DNA of 64,000 nucleotides, from positions 7,440,001-7,504,000 of the forward strand of contig NW_026947501.1 in assembly GCF_034190915.1 (NCBI RefSeq). The letters are read 5' to 3'. The DNA is from Cavia porcellus (lineage: Eukaryota > Chordata > Mammalia > Rodentia > Caviidae). Position 1 is the stretch's first letter. Each line of letters starts with the position of its first letter. Made by a program: the position numbers and the translations under genes. A model generated the notes under the pieces. That model did not search any database. It saw nothing but the letters and a program-made list of their open reading frames with translations, and was not told where the DNA came from. Below, piece by piece: positions 45,574 through 58,153 of the stretch.

Positions 45574-48500
45574 GAAAAGCACCGCGGGGTGGTCAGCATG
45601 GTGAGGTCAGGGAACATGCAGTGGCAATGTAGGATAGGTTTCTCAAAAACATCGCGGGGTGGTGCGCATTGTATGGGTGTGGAATATTACATTCACTAGT
45701 ACGAGTCAGAAAAACATCACGGGGTGGTGCAAATTGTATGGGTGTGTAACATTACATTCACTAGTAGGAGTGAGAAAAAACATCACGGGGTGGTGTGAAT
45801 CGGAGGTTCTGAATTAGGATAGGCAGTGAGTGGCAATGTAGGATGGGGAAAAGCACCACGTGTTGGTCAGCATGGGGAGGTCAGGGAACATGCAGTGGCA
45901 ATGTAGGATAGGTTTCTGAAAAACATCGCGGGGTGGTGCGCATTGTATGATTGTGTAACATTGCATTCAATAGTAGGAGTGAGAAAAACATCATGGGGTG
46001 GTGTGAATCCGAGGGTCTGAATTAGTATAGGCAGTGAGTGGCAATGTAGGATGGAGAAAAGCACCGCAGGGTGGTCAGCATGGGGAAGTCAGGGAACATG
46101 CTGTAGCATTGTAGGATTGGTTTCTGAAAAACATCGCGGGGTGCTGCGCATTGTTTGGGTTTGTAACATTACATTCACTAGTAGGAGTGAGAAAAACATC
46201 ATGGGGTGGTGCGCATTTATGGGGTGTAACATTACATTCACTACTAGGTGTGAGAAAAACATCATGGGGTGGTGTGAATCGGATGGTCTGAATTAGGATA
46301 GGAAGTGAGTGGCAATGCAGGATGGAGAAAAGCACCGTGGGGTGCTCTGCATGTGGAGGTCAGGGAACATGCAGTGGCAATGTAGGATAGGTTTCGAAAA
46401 ACATCGCGGGGTGGTCCGCATTGTATGGGTGTGCACCATTACATTCACTAGTAGGAGTAAGAAAAATATCACGGGGTGGTGTCAAAAGGAGGGTCTGAAT
46501 TAGGATAGGCAGTGAGTGGCAATATAGGATGGACAAAAGCACCGCGGGTTGGTCAGCATGGGGAGGTCAGGAAACATGCAGTGGCAATATAGGATAGGTT
46601 TCTGAAAAACATTGCAGGGTGGTGCGAATTGTATGGGTGTGTAACATTACATTCACTAGTAGGAGTGAGAAAAACATCACGGGGTGGTGTCAAAAGGAGG
46701 GTCTGAATTAGGATAGGCAGTGAGTGGCAATGTAGGATGGAGAAAAGCACTGCGGGGTTGTCCGCATTGGGACGTGAGGGAACATGCAGTGGCAATGTAG
46801 GATAGGTTTCTGAAAAAAATCGCGGGGTGGTGTGCATTGTATGGGTGTGTAACATTACATTCACTACTACGAGTGAGAAAAACATCACGGGGTGGTGTGA
46901 ATTGGAGGGTCTGAATTCGGATACGCAGTGAGTGGCAATGTAGGATGTAGAAAAGCACCGCGGGTTGGTCAGCATGCAGAGGTCAGGGAACATGCAGTGG
47001 CAATTTAGGATAGGTTTCTGAAAAGCATCGCGCGGTGGTGCGCATTGTATGGGTGTGTAACATTACATTCACTAGTAGGAGTGAGAAAAACATAACGGGG
47101 TGTTGGGCATTGTAGTGGTGTGTAACATTAAATTCACTAGTAGGAGTGAGAAAAACATAACGGGGTGGTGTGAATCGGAGGGTCTGAATTAGGATAGGCA
47201 GTGAGTGGCAATGAAGGATGGAGAAAAGCACCTCGGGGTGGTCCGCATTGGGAGGTGAGGGAAAATGCAGTGGCAATGTAGGATAGGTTTCTGAAAAAAA
47301 TTGCGGCGTGGTGCGCATTGTATGGGTGTGTAACATTACATTCACTACTAGGAGTGAGAAAAACATCACGGGGTGGTGTGAATTGGAGGGTCTGAATTCG
47401 GATACGCAGTGAATGGCAATGTAGGATGTAGAAAAGCACCGCTTGTTGGTCAGCATGCGGAGGTCAGGGAACGTGCAGTGGCAATTTAGGATAGGTTTCT
47501 GAAAAGCATCGCGCGGTGGTGCGCATTGTATGGGTGTGTAACATTACATTCACTAGTAGGAGTGAGAAAAACATCACGGGGTTTTGTGCATTGTAGTGGT
47601 GTGTAACATTAAATTCACTAGTAGGAGTGAGAAAAACATAACGGGGTGGTGTGAATCGGAGGCTCTGAATTAGGATAGGCAGTGAGTGGCAATGTAGGAT
47701 GGAGAAAAGCACCGCGGGGTGGTCAGCATGGGGAAGTCAGGGAACATGCATTGGCAATGTAGGATAGGTTTCTGAAAAACATCGCATGGTGGTGCGCATT
47801 GATTGGGTGTGTCGCATTACAATCACTAGTAGGAGTGAGAAACACATCACGGGGTGGTGCGCATTGTACGGGTGTGTAACATTACATTCACTAGTAGGAG
47901 TGAGAAAAACATAACCGGGTGGATTTAATCGGAATGTCTGAATTAGGATAGGCAGTGAGAGGCAATGTTGGATGGAGAAAAGCACCGCGGGGTGGTCAGC
48001 ATGGTGAGGTCAGGGAACATGCAGTGGCAATGTAGGATAGGTTTCTGAAAAACATCGCGGGGTGGTGCGCATTGTATGGGTGTGGAATATAACATTCACT
48101 AGTAGGAGTGAGAAAAACATCACGGGGTGGTGTGCATCGGAGGGTCTGAATTAGGATAGGCAGTGAGTGTTAATGTAGGATGGAGAAAAGCACCGCGGGG
48201 TGGTCAGCATGGGGAGGTCAGGGAACATGCAGTGGCAATGTAGGATAGGTTTGTGAAAAACATCTCGGGGTGGTGCGCTTTGTATGGGTGTGTAACACAA
48301 CATTGAATAGTAGGAGTGAGAAAAACATTACGTGGTGGTGTGAATCGGAGGGTTTGAATTAGGATAGGCAGTGAGTGGCTATATAGGATGGAGAAAAGAA
48401 CCGTGGGGTGGTCAGCATGGGGAGGTCAGGGAACATGCAGTGGCAATGTAGGATAGGTTTCTGAAAAACATCGCCTGGTGGTGCGCATTGTATGGGTGTG

Positions 48501-49352
48501 TAACATTACATTCACTACTACGAGTGAGAAAAACATCACGGGGTGGTGTGAATTGGAGGGTCTGAATTCGGATACGCAGTGAGTGGCAATGTAGGATGTA
48601 GAAAAGCACCGCGGGTTGGTCAGCATGCAGAGGTCAGGGAACATGCAGTGGCAATTTAGGATAGGTTTCTGAAAAGCATCGCGCGGTGGTGCGCATTGTA
48701 TGGGTGTGTAACATTACATTCACTAGTAGGAGTGAGAAAAACATCACGGGGTGTTGCGCATTGTAGTGGTGTTAACATTAAATTCACAAGTAGGAGTGAG
48801 AAAAACATAACGGGGTGGTGTGAATCGGAGGGTCTGAATTAGGATAGGCAGTGAGTGGCAATGTAGGATGGAGAAAAGCACCGCAGGGTGGTCAGCATGG
48901 GGAGGTCAGGGAACATGCAGTGGCAATGTAGGATAGGTTTGTGAAAAACATCTCGGGGTGGTGTGCTTTGTATGGGTGTGTAACACAACATTGAATAGTA
49001 GCAGTGAGAAAAACATTACGTGGTGGTGTGAATCGGAGTGTTTGAATTAGGATAGGCAGTGAGTGGCTATGTAGGATGGAGAAAAGCACCGTGGGGTGGT
49101 CAGCATGGGGAGGTCAGGGAACATGCAGTGGCCATGTAGGACAGGTTTCTGAAAAACATCGCCTGGTGGTGCGCATTGTTGGGTGTGTCGCATTACAATC
49201 ACTAGTAGGAGTGAGAAACACATCACGGGGTGGTGCGCATTGTATGGGTGTGTAACATTACATTCACTAGTAGGAGTGAGAAAAACATCACCGGGTGGAT
49301 TTAATCGGACTGTCTGAATTAGGATAGGCTCTGAGTGGCAATGTTGGATGGA
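45574..49352 (+). repeat. Gamma HOR, 16-monomer form (3779 bp)
   Basis: Monomer starts 45574, 45848, 46056, 46327, 46534, 46742, 46950, 47223, 47431, 47704, 47977, 48185, 48393, 48601, 48873 and 49081. It is a gamma unit opened up by the 1.28 kb segment shared with 40957-42240 plus adjoining monomers. One subunit joint is abnormal: near 46394 GGTTTCTGAAAAAC is shortened to GGTTTCGAAAAAC, a change also found near 54430. Confidence 0.8.
47205..48488 (+). repeat. Second copy of the 40957-42240 segment
   Basis: Lies inside the long 16-monomer gamma unit and largely accounts for its extra length. Small differences exist, for example GGGAACATGCATTGG at about 47741 and GTGTGCATCGG with AGTGTTAATG near 48130-48175, which are absent from the copy at 41.9 kb. 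Confidence 0.8.
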
Positions 49353-51482
49353 GAAAAGCACCGCGGGGTGGTCAGCATGGTGAGGTCTTGGAACATGCAG
49401 TGGCAATGTAGGATAGGTTTCTCAAAAACATCGCGGGGTGGTGCGCATTGTATGGGTGTGGAATATTACATTCACTAGTACGAGTCAGAAAAACATCACG
49501 GGGTGGTGCAAATTGTATGGGTGTGTAACATTACTTTCACTAGTAGGAGTGAGAAAAAACATCACGGGGTGGTGTGAATCAGAGGGTCTGAATTAGGATA
49601 GGCAGTGAGTGGCAATGTAGGATGGGGAAAAGTACCACGTGTTGGTCAGCATGGGGAGGTCAGGGAACATGCAGTGGCAATGTAGGATAGGTTTCTGTAA
49701 AACATCGCGGGGTGGTGCGCATTGTATGATTGTGTAACATTACATTCAATAGTAGGAGTGAGAAAAACATCATGGGGTGGTGTGAATCGGAGGGTCTGAA
49801 TTAGTATAGGCAGTGAGTGGCAATGTAGGATGGAGAAAAGCACCGCAGGGTGGTCAGCATGGGGAAGTCAGGGAACATGCTGTAGCAATGTAGGATTGGT
49901 TTCTGAAAAACATCGCGGGGTGGTGCGCATTGTATGGGTTTGTAACATTACATTCACTAGTAGGAGTGAGAAAAACATCACGGGGTGGTGCGCATTTATG
50001 GGGTGTAACATTACATTCACTACTAGGTGTGAGAAAAACATCATGGGGTGGTGTGAATCGGAGGGTCTGAATTAGGATCGGAAGTGAGTGGCAATGCAGG
50101 ATGGAGAAAAGCACCGTGGGGTGCTCAGCATGGGGAGGTCAGGGAACATGCAGTGGCAATGTAGGATAGGTTTCTGAAAAACATCGTGGGGTGGTGCGCA
50201 TTGTATGGGTGTGCACCATTACATTCACTAGTAGGAGTGAGAAAAACATCACGGGGTGGTGTGAATCGGAGGGTCTGAATTAGGATAGGCAGTGAGTGGC
50301 AATATAGGATGGAGAAAAGCACCGCAGGGTGGTCAGCATTGGGAGGTCAGGGAACATGCAGTGGCAATATAGGATAGGTTTCTGAAAAACATTGCAGGGT
50401 GGTGCGAATTGTATGGGTGTGTAACATTACATTCACTAGTAGGAGTGAGAAAAACATCACGGGGTGGTGTCAAAAGGAGGGTCTGAATTAGGATAGGCAG
50501 TGAGTGGCAATGTAGGATGGAGAAAAGCACCGCGGGGTTGTCCGCATTGGGACGTGAGGGAACATGCAGTGGCAATGTAGGATAGGTTTCTGAAAAAAAT
50601 CGCGGGGTGGTGTGCATTGTATGGGTGTGTAACATTACATTCACTACTACGAGTGAGAAAAACATCACGGGGTGGTGTGAATTGGAGGGTCTGAATTCGG
50701 ATACGCAGTGAGTGGCAATGTAGGATGTAGAAAAGCACCGCGGGTTGGTCAGCATGCAGAGGTCAGGGAACATGCAGTGGCAATTTAGGATAGGTTTCTG
50801 AAAAGCATCGCGCGGTGGTGCGCATTGTATGGGTGTGTAACATTACATTCACTAGTAGGAGTGAGAAAAACATCACGGGGTGTTGCGCATTGTAGTGGTG
50901 TGTAACATTAAATTCACAAGTAGGAGTGAGAAAAACATAACGGGGTGGTGTGAATCGGAGGGTCTGAATTAGGATAGGCAGTGAGTGGCAATGTAGGATG
51001 GAGAAAAGCACCGCGGGGTGGTCAGCATGGGGAGGTCAGGGAACATACAGTGGCAATGTAGGATAGGTTTGTGAAAAACATCTCGGGGTGGTGTGCTTTG
51101 TATGGGTGTGTAACACAACATTGAATAGTAGGAGTGAGAAAAACATTACGTGGTGGTGCGAATCGGAGTGTTTGAATTAGGATAGGCAGTGAGTGGCTAT
51201 GTAGGATGGAGAAAAGCACCGTGGGGTGGTCAGCATGGGGAGGTCAGGGAACATGCAGTGGCCATGTAGGACAGGTTTCTGAAAAACATCGCCTGGTGGT
51301 GCGCATTGTTGGGTGTGTCGCATTACAATCACTAGTAGGAGTGAGAAACACATCACGGGGTGGTGCGCATTGTATGGGTGTGTAACATTACATTCACTAG
51401 TAGGAGTGAGAAAAACATCACCGGGTGGATTTAATCGGACTGTCTGAATTAGGATAGGCTCTGAGTGGCAATGTTGGATGGA
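49353..51482 (+). repeat. Gamma HOR, 9-monomer form (2130 bp)
   Basis: Monomer starts 49353, 49627, 49835, 50106, 50314, 50522, 50730, 51003 and 51211 (lengths 274, 208, 271, 208, 208, 208, 273, 208, 272). The four long monomers are two-A types. The next unit has the same pattern, so 2.13 kb is the clearest gamma period. Confidence 0.87.
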
Positions 51483-53610
51483 GAAAAGCACCGCGGGGTG
51501 GTCAGCATGGTGAGGTCTTGGAACATGCAGTGGCAATGTAGGATAGGTTTCTCAAAAACATCGCGGGGTGGTGCGCATTGTATGGGTGTGGAATATTACA
51601 TTCACTAGTACGAGTCAGAAAAACATCACGGGGTGGTGCAAATTGTATGGGTGTGTAACATTACTTTCACTAGTAGGAGTGAGAAAAAACATCACGGGGT
51701 GGTGTGAATCAGAGGGTCTGAATTAGGATAGGCAGTGAGTGGCAATGTAGGATGGGGAAAAGTACCACGTGTTGGTCAGCATGGGGAGGTCAGGGAACAT
51801 GCAGTGGCAATGTAGGATAGGTTTCTGAAAAACATCGCGGGGTGGTGCGCATTGTATGATTGTGTAACATTACATTCAATAGTAGGAGTGAGAAAAACAT
51901 CATGGGGTGGTGTGAATCGGAGGTTCTGAGTTAGTATAGGCAGTGAGTGGCAATGTAGGATGGAGAAAAGCACCGCAGGGTGGTCAGAATGGGGAAGTCA
52001 GGGAACATGCTGTAGCAATGTAGGATTGCTTTCTGAAAAACATCGAGGGGTGGTACGCATTGTATGGGTTTGTAACATTACATTCACTAGTAGGAGTGAG
52101 AAAAACATCACGGGGTGGTGCGCATTTATGGGGTGTAACATTACATTCACTACTAGGTGTGAGAAAAACATCATGGGGTGGTGTGAATCGGAGGGTCTGA
52201 ATTAGGATAGGAAGTGAGTGGCAATGCAGGATGGAGAAAAGCACCTTGGGGTGCTCAGCATGGGGAGGTCAGGGAACATGCAGTGGCAATGTAGGATAGG
52301 TTTCTGAAAAACATCGCGGGGTGGTGCGCATTGTATGGGTGTGCACCATTACATTCACTAGTAGGAGTGAGAAAAACATCACGGGGTGGTGTGAATCGGA
52401 GGGTCTGAATTAGGATAGGCAGTGAGTAGCAATATATAATGGAGAAAAGCACCGCAGGGTGGTCAGCATGGGGAGGTCAGGGAACATGCAGTGGCAATAT
52501 AGGATAGGTTTCTGAAAAACATTGCAGGGTGGTGCGAATTGTATGGGTGTGTAACATTACATTCACTAGAAGGGTGAGAAAAACATCACGGGGTGGTGTC
52601 AAAAGGAGGGCCTGAATTAGGATAGGCAGTGAGTGGCAATGTAGGATGGAGAAAAGCACCGCGGGGTTGTCCGCATTGGGACGTGAGGGAACATGCAGTG
52701 GCAATGTAGGATAGGTTTCTGAAAAAAATCGCGGGGTGGTGTGCATTGTATGGGTGTGTAACATTACATTCACTACTACGAGTGAGAAAAACATCACGGG
52801 GTGGTGTGAATTGGAGGGTCTGAATTCGGATACGCAGTGAGTGGCAATGTAGGATGTAGAAAAGCACCGCGGGTTGGTCAGCATGCGGAGGTCAGGGAAC
52901 ATGCAGTGGCAATTTAGGATAGGTTTCTGAAAAGCATCGCGCGGTGGTGCGCATTGTATGGGTGTGTAACATTATATTCACTAGTAGGAGTGAGAAAAAC
53001 ATCACGGGGTGTTGCGCATTGTAGTGGTGTGTAACATTAAATTCACTAGTAGGAGTGAGAAAAACATAACGGGGTGGTGTGAATCAGAGGGTCTGAATTA
53101 GGATAGGCAGTGAGTGGCAATGTAGGATGGAGAAAAGCACCACGGGGTGGTCAGCATGGGGAGGTCAGGGAACATGCAGTGGCAATGTAGGTAAGGTTTG
53201 TGAAAAACATCTCGGGGTGGTGCGCTTTGTATGGGTGTGTAACACAACATTGAATAGTAGGAGTGAGAAAAATATTACGTGGTGGTGTGAATCGGAGGGT
53301 TTAATTAGGATAGGCAGTGAGTGGCTATGTAGGATTGAGAAAAGCACCGTGGGGTGGTCAGCATGGGGAGGTCAGGGAACATGCAGTGGCAATGTAGGAC
53401 AGGTTTCTGAAAAACATCGCCTGGTGGTGCGCATTGTTGGGTGTGTCGCATTACAATCACTAGTAGGAGTGAGAAACACATCACGGGGTGGTGCGCATTG
53501 TATGGGTGTGTAACATTACATTCACTAATAGGAGTGAGAAAAACATCACCGGGTGGATTTAATCGGACTGTGTGAATTAGGATAGGCTCTGAGTGGCAAT
53601 GTTGGATGGA
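51483..53610 (+). repeat. Gamma HOR, 9-monomer form (2128 bp), second copy
   Basis: Monomer starts 51483, 51757, 51965, 52236, 52444, 52651, 52859, 53132 and 53339. Same pattern as the unit at 49353 with two single-base losses (CTAGAAGGGTGAG near 52567 and GGGTTTAATTAGG near 53299). Its last part resembles 45094-45573 more than 51003-51482 (GTAAGGTTTGTG, AAATATTACG), so it is itself a mosaic. Confidence 0.85.
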
Positions 53611-54680
53611 GAAAAGCACCGCGGGGTGGTCAGCATGGTGAGGTCAGGGAACATGCAGTGGCAATGTAGGATAGGTTTCTCAAAAACATCGCGGGGTGGT
53701 GCGCATTGTATGGGTGTGGAATATTACATTCACTAGTATGAGTCAGAAAAACATCACGGGGTGGTGCAAATTGTATGGGTGTGTAACATTACATTCACTA
53801 GTAGGAGTGAGAAAAAACATCAGGGGTGGTGTGAATCGGAGGGTCTGAATTAGGATAGGCAGTGAGTGGCAATGTAGGATGGGGAAAAGCACCACGTGTT
53901 GGTCAGCATGGGGAGGTCAGGGAACATGCAGTGGCAATGTAGGATAGGTTTCTGAAAAACATCGCGGGGTGGTGCGCATTGTATGATTGTGTAACATTGC
54001 ATTCAATAGTAGGAGTGAGAAAAACATCATGGGGTGGTGTGAATCGGAGGGTCTGAATTAGTATAGGCAGTGAGTGGCAATGTAGGATGGAGAAAAGCAC
54101 CGCAGGGTGGTCAGCATGGGGAAGTCAGGGAACATGCTGTAGCATTGTAGGATTGGTTTCTGAAAAACATCGCGGGGTGCTGCGCATTGTTTGGGTTTGT
54201 TACATTACATTCACTAGTAGGAGTGAGAAAAACATCATGGGGTGGTGCGCATTTATGGGGTGTAAAATTACATTCACTACTAGGTGTGAGAAAAACATCA
54301 TGGGGTGGTGTGAATCGGAGGGTCTGAATTAGGATAGGAAGTGAGTGGCAATGCAGGATGGAGAAAAGCACCATGGGGTGCTCTGCATGTGGAGGTCAGG
54401 GAACATGCAGTGGCAATGTAGGATAGGTTTCGAAAAACATCGCGGGGTGGTGCGCATTGTATGGGTGTGCACCATTACATTCACTAGTAGGAGTGAGAAA
54501 AACATCACGGGGTGGTGTCAAAAGGAGGGTCTGAATTAGGATAGGCAGTGAGTGGCAATATAGGATGGACAAAAGCACCGCGGGTTGGTCAGCATGGGGA
54601 GGTCAGGGAACATGCAGTGCCAATATAGGATAGGTTTCTGAAAAACATTGCAGGGTAGTGCGAATTGTATGGGTGTGTAA
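53611..54680 (+). repeat. Partial gamma unit ending at a beta joint
   Basis: Monomer starts 53611, 53884, 54092, 54363 and 54570 follow 45574-46534 with offset about 8036. In the monomer at 54570 the gamma text (CAAAAGCACC, CAATATAGG, GCGAATTGTATGGG) gives way at about 54663-54695 to the ATGAGCG A-tract monomer type of beta. Confidence 0.8.
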
Positions 54681-56160
54681 CATTACATTCACTAGTATGA
54701 GCGAAAAAAACATCACGGGGTGGTGTGAATCGGATGGTCTGAATTAGGATAGGCAGTGAGTGGCAATGAAGGATGGAGAAAAGCACCGTGGGGTGGTCAG
54801 CATGGGGAGGTCAGGGAACATGCAGTAGCAATGTAGGATAGGTTTCTGAAAAGCATCGCGCGGTGGTGCACATTGTATGGGTCTGTAACATTACATTCAC
54901 TAGTAGGAGTGAGAAAAACATCACGGGGTGTTGCGCATTTTAGTGGTGTGTAACATTACATTCACTTGTAGGAGTGAGAAAAACATAACGGGGTGGTGTG
55001 AATCAGAGGATCTGAATTAGGATAGGAAGTGAATGGCAATGTAGGATGTAGAGAAGCATCGCCGCGTGGTCAGCATGGGGAGTTCAGGGAACATGCAGTG
55101 GCAATGTAGGATAGGTTTCTGAAAAACATCGAGGGGCGGTGCGCATTGTATGGGTGTGTAACATTACATACACTAGTAGGAGAGAGAAAAACATCACGGG
55201 GTAGTGTGAATCGGAGGGTCTGAATTAGGATAGGCAGTGAGTGGCAACGTAGGATGGAGAAAAGCACCGCGGGGTGGTCAGCATGGGGAGGTCAGGGAAC
55301 ATGCAGTGGCAATGTAGGATAGGTTTCTGAAAAACATCGCGGGGTGGTTCGCATTGTATGGGTGTGTAACATTACATTAACTAGTAGGAGTGAGAAAAAC
55401 ATCACTGGGTAGTGTGAATCAGAGGGTCTGAATTAGGACAGGCAGTGAGTGGCAATGTAGGATGGAGAAAAGCACTGCGGGGTGGTCGGCATGGGGAGGT
55501 GAGGGAACTTGCCGTGGCAATGTAGAATAGGTTTCTGAAAAACATCCAGGGGTGGTGCGCATTGTATGGGTGTGTAATATTACATTCACTAGAAGGAGTG
55601 AGAAAAACATCACAGGGTGGATTTAATCGGACGGTCTGAATTACGATAGGCAGTGAGTGGCAATGTTGCATGGAGAAAAGCACCGCGGGGTGGTCAGCAT
55701 GGTGAGATCAGGGAACATGCAGTGGCAATGTAGGATAGGTTTCTCAAAAACATCGCGGGGTGGTGCACATTGTATGGGTGTGGAATATTACATTCACTAG
55801 TAGGAGTGAGAACAACATCACGGGGTGGTGTGAATCGGAGGGTCTGAATTAGGATAGGCAGTGAGTGGCAATGTAGGATGGAGAAAAGTACCGCGGGGTG
55901 GTCAGCATGGGGAGGTCAGGGAACATGCCGTGGCAATGTAGGATAGGTTTCTGAAAAACATCCAGGTGTGGTGCGCATTGTATGGGTGTGTAATATTACA
56001 TTCACTAGTAGGAGTGAGAAAAACAACACAGGGTGGATTTAATCGGACGGTCTGAATTAGGATAGGCAGTGAGTGGCAATGTGGGATGGAGAAAAGCACC
56101 GCGAGGTGGTCAGCATGGTGAGATCAGGGAACATGCAGTGGCAATGTAGGATAGGTTTCT
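54681..56160 (+). repeat. Island of beta-type monomers inside divergent region
   Basis: Monomer starts 54778, 55051, 55259, 55467, 55675, 55883 and 56091 carry beta markers in beta order: GAAAAGCATCGCGCGG, GGGGAGTTCAGGG with CGAGGGGCGGTG, GGTTCGCATTG with ACATTAACTAG, GTCGGCATGG, CTCAAAAACATCG with GAGAACAACATC, and GCCGTGG with CATCCAGGTGTGG. One beta monomer is missing at the left (a hybrid at 54778). At about 56126-56169 GGTGAGATCAGGG passes into delta text (CCAGGGGTTGTTCGCATTTT). Confidence 0.85.
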
Positions 56161-56363
56161 GAAAAACATCCAGGGGTTGTTCGCATTTTATGGGTGTGTA
56201 ACATTACATTCACTAGTAGGAGTGAGAAAAACATCACGGGGTGTTGCGCATTGTAGTGGTGTGTAACATTAAATTCACTAGTAGGAGTGAGAAAAACATA
56301 ACGGGTTGGTGTGAATCGGAGGATCTGAATTAGGATAGGCAGTGAGTGGCAATGTAGGATGAA
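56161..56363 (+). repeat. Leading partial delta monomer
   Basis: The A, A and B subunits after the beta island have delta markers: TTCGCATTTTATGGG, GTTGCGCATTGTAGTGG, AACATTAAATTC and AACATAACGGG. They correspond to 58848-59050 and 60495-60697, the last part of a delta unit in the phasing used here. Confidence 0.78.
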
Positions 56364-56571
56364 GAAAAGCACCGCGGGGTTGTCAGCATGGGGAGGTCAG
56401 GGAACATGCAGTGGTAATGTAGGATAGGTTTGTGAAAAACATCTCGGGGTGGTGCGCTTTGTATGGGTGTGTAACACAACATTGATTAGTAGGAGTGAGA
56501 AAAAAATTACGTGGTGGTGTGAATCGGAGGGTTTGAATTAGGATAGGCAGTGAGTGGCTATGTAGGATGGA

Positions 56572-56907
56572 GAAAAGCACCGTGGGGTGGTCAGCATGGG
56601 GAGGTTAGGGAACATGCAGTGGCAATGTAGGATAGGTTTCTGAAAAACATCGCCTGGTGGTGCGCATTGTTTGGGTGTGTTGCATTACAGTCACTAGTAG
56701 GAGTGAGAAACACATCACGGGGTGGTGCGCATTGTATGGGTGTGTAACATTACATTCACTAGTAGGAATGAGAAAAACATCACGGGGTGGTGCGGATTTA
56801 TGGGGTGTAACATTACATTCACTACTAGGAGTGAGAAAAATATCATGGGGTGGTGTGAATCGGATGGGCTGAATTAGTATAGCCAGTGAGTGGCAATGCA
56901 GGATGGA
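56572..56907 (+). repeat. Three-A monomer (C-A-A-A-B, 336 bp)
   Basis: Subunit C runs 56572-56641, then A 56642-56706, A 56707-56771, A 56772-56834 (63 bp, with GGATTTATGGGG) and B 56835-56907. The three A copies differ from each other (GTTGCATTACAGTC, the consensus form, and ACTACTAGG), so they are old rather than freshly stuttered copies. Confidence 0.9.
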
Positions 56908-57737
56908 GAAAAGCAGCGCGGTGTGGTCAGCATGGGGAGGTCAGGGAACATGCAGTGGCAATGTAGGAAAGGTTTCTGAAAAACATCGCGAGGTGGTGCG
57001 CATTGTAGGGGTGTGTACCATTACATTCACTAGTAGGAGTGAGAAAAACATCACGGGGTGCTATGAATCGGAGGGTCTGAATTAGGATAGGCAGTGAGTG
57101 GCAATATAGGATGGAGAAAAGCACCGAGGTTGGTCAGCATGTGGAGGTCAGGGAACATGCAGGGGCAATGCAGGGTAGGTTTCTGAAAAACATCGCAGGG
57201 TGGTGCGCATTGTATGGGTGTGTAAAATTAATTCTCTGGTAGGAGTGAGAAAAAACATCACGGGGTGGTGTGAATCGGAGGGTCTGAATTAGGATAGGAG
57301 TGAGTGGCAATGTAGGAAGGAGAAAAGCACAGCGGGGTGGTCAGCATGGGGAAGTCATGGAACATGCAGTGGCAATGTAGGATAGGTTTCTGAAAAACAA
57401 TGCGGGGTAGTGCGCATTGTATGGGTGTGTAACATTACATTCACTAGTATGAGCGAAAAAAACATCACGGGGTGGTGTGAATCGGAGGGTCTGAATTAGG
57501 ATAGGCAGTGAGTGGCAATGAAGGATGGAGAAAAGCACCGCGGGGTGGTCAGCATCGGGAGGTCAGGGAACATGCAGTGGCAATGTAGGATAGGTTTAGG
57601 AAAAACATCCAGGGGTGGTTCGCAATTTATGGGTGTGTAACATTACATTCACTAGTAGGAGTGAGAAAAACATCACGGGGTGTTGTGAATCAGAAAGTCT
57701 GAATTAGGATAGGAAGTGAGTGGCAATGTAGGATGGA

Positions 57738-57945
57738 GAAAAGCACCGCGGGTTGGTCAGCATCGGGAGCTCAGGGAACATGCAGTGGCAATGTAGGATA
57801 GGTTTCTGAAAAACATCGCGGGGCGGTGCGCATTGTATGGGTGTGTAACATTACATACACTAGTAGGAGAGAGAAAAACATCATGGGGTAGTGTGAATCG
57901 GAGGGTCTGAATTAGGATAGGCAGTGAGTGGCAACGTAGGATGGA
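57738..57945 (+). repeat. Single-monomer tandem duplication in delta, copy 1
   Basis: This monomer has GGGGCGGTGCGC in A, ACATACACTAG with GGAGAGAG, CATCATGGGGTAGTG and CAACGTAGG in B. The next monomer has the same set. In alpha and beta the equivalent monomer occurs once per unit, so a 208 bp duplication is the simplest reading. Confidence 0.82.
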
Positions 57946-58153
57946 GAAAAGCACCGCGGGGTGGTCAGCATGCGGAGGTCAGGGAACATGCAGTGGCAAT
58001 GTAGGATAGGTTTCTGAAAAACATCGCGGGGCCGTGCGCATTGTATGGGTGTGTAACATTACATACACTAGTAGGAGAGAGAAAAACATCATGGGGTAGT
58101 GTGAATCGGAGGGTCTGAATTAGGATAGGCAGTGAGTGGCAACGTAGGATGGA
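57946..58153 (+). repeat. Single-monomer tandem duplication in delta, copy 2
   Basis: Nearly identical to 57738-57945; visible differences are GCGGAGG for CGGGAGC in C (about 57972) and GGGGCCGTG for GGGGCGGTG in A (about 58028). It is missing from the two shorter delta units. Confidence 0.82.
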
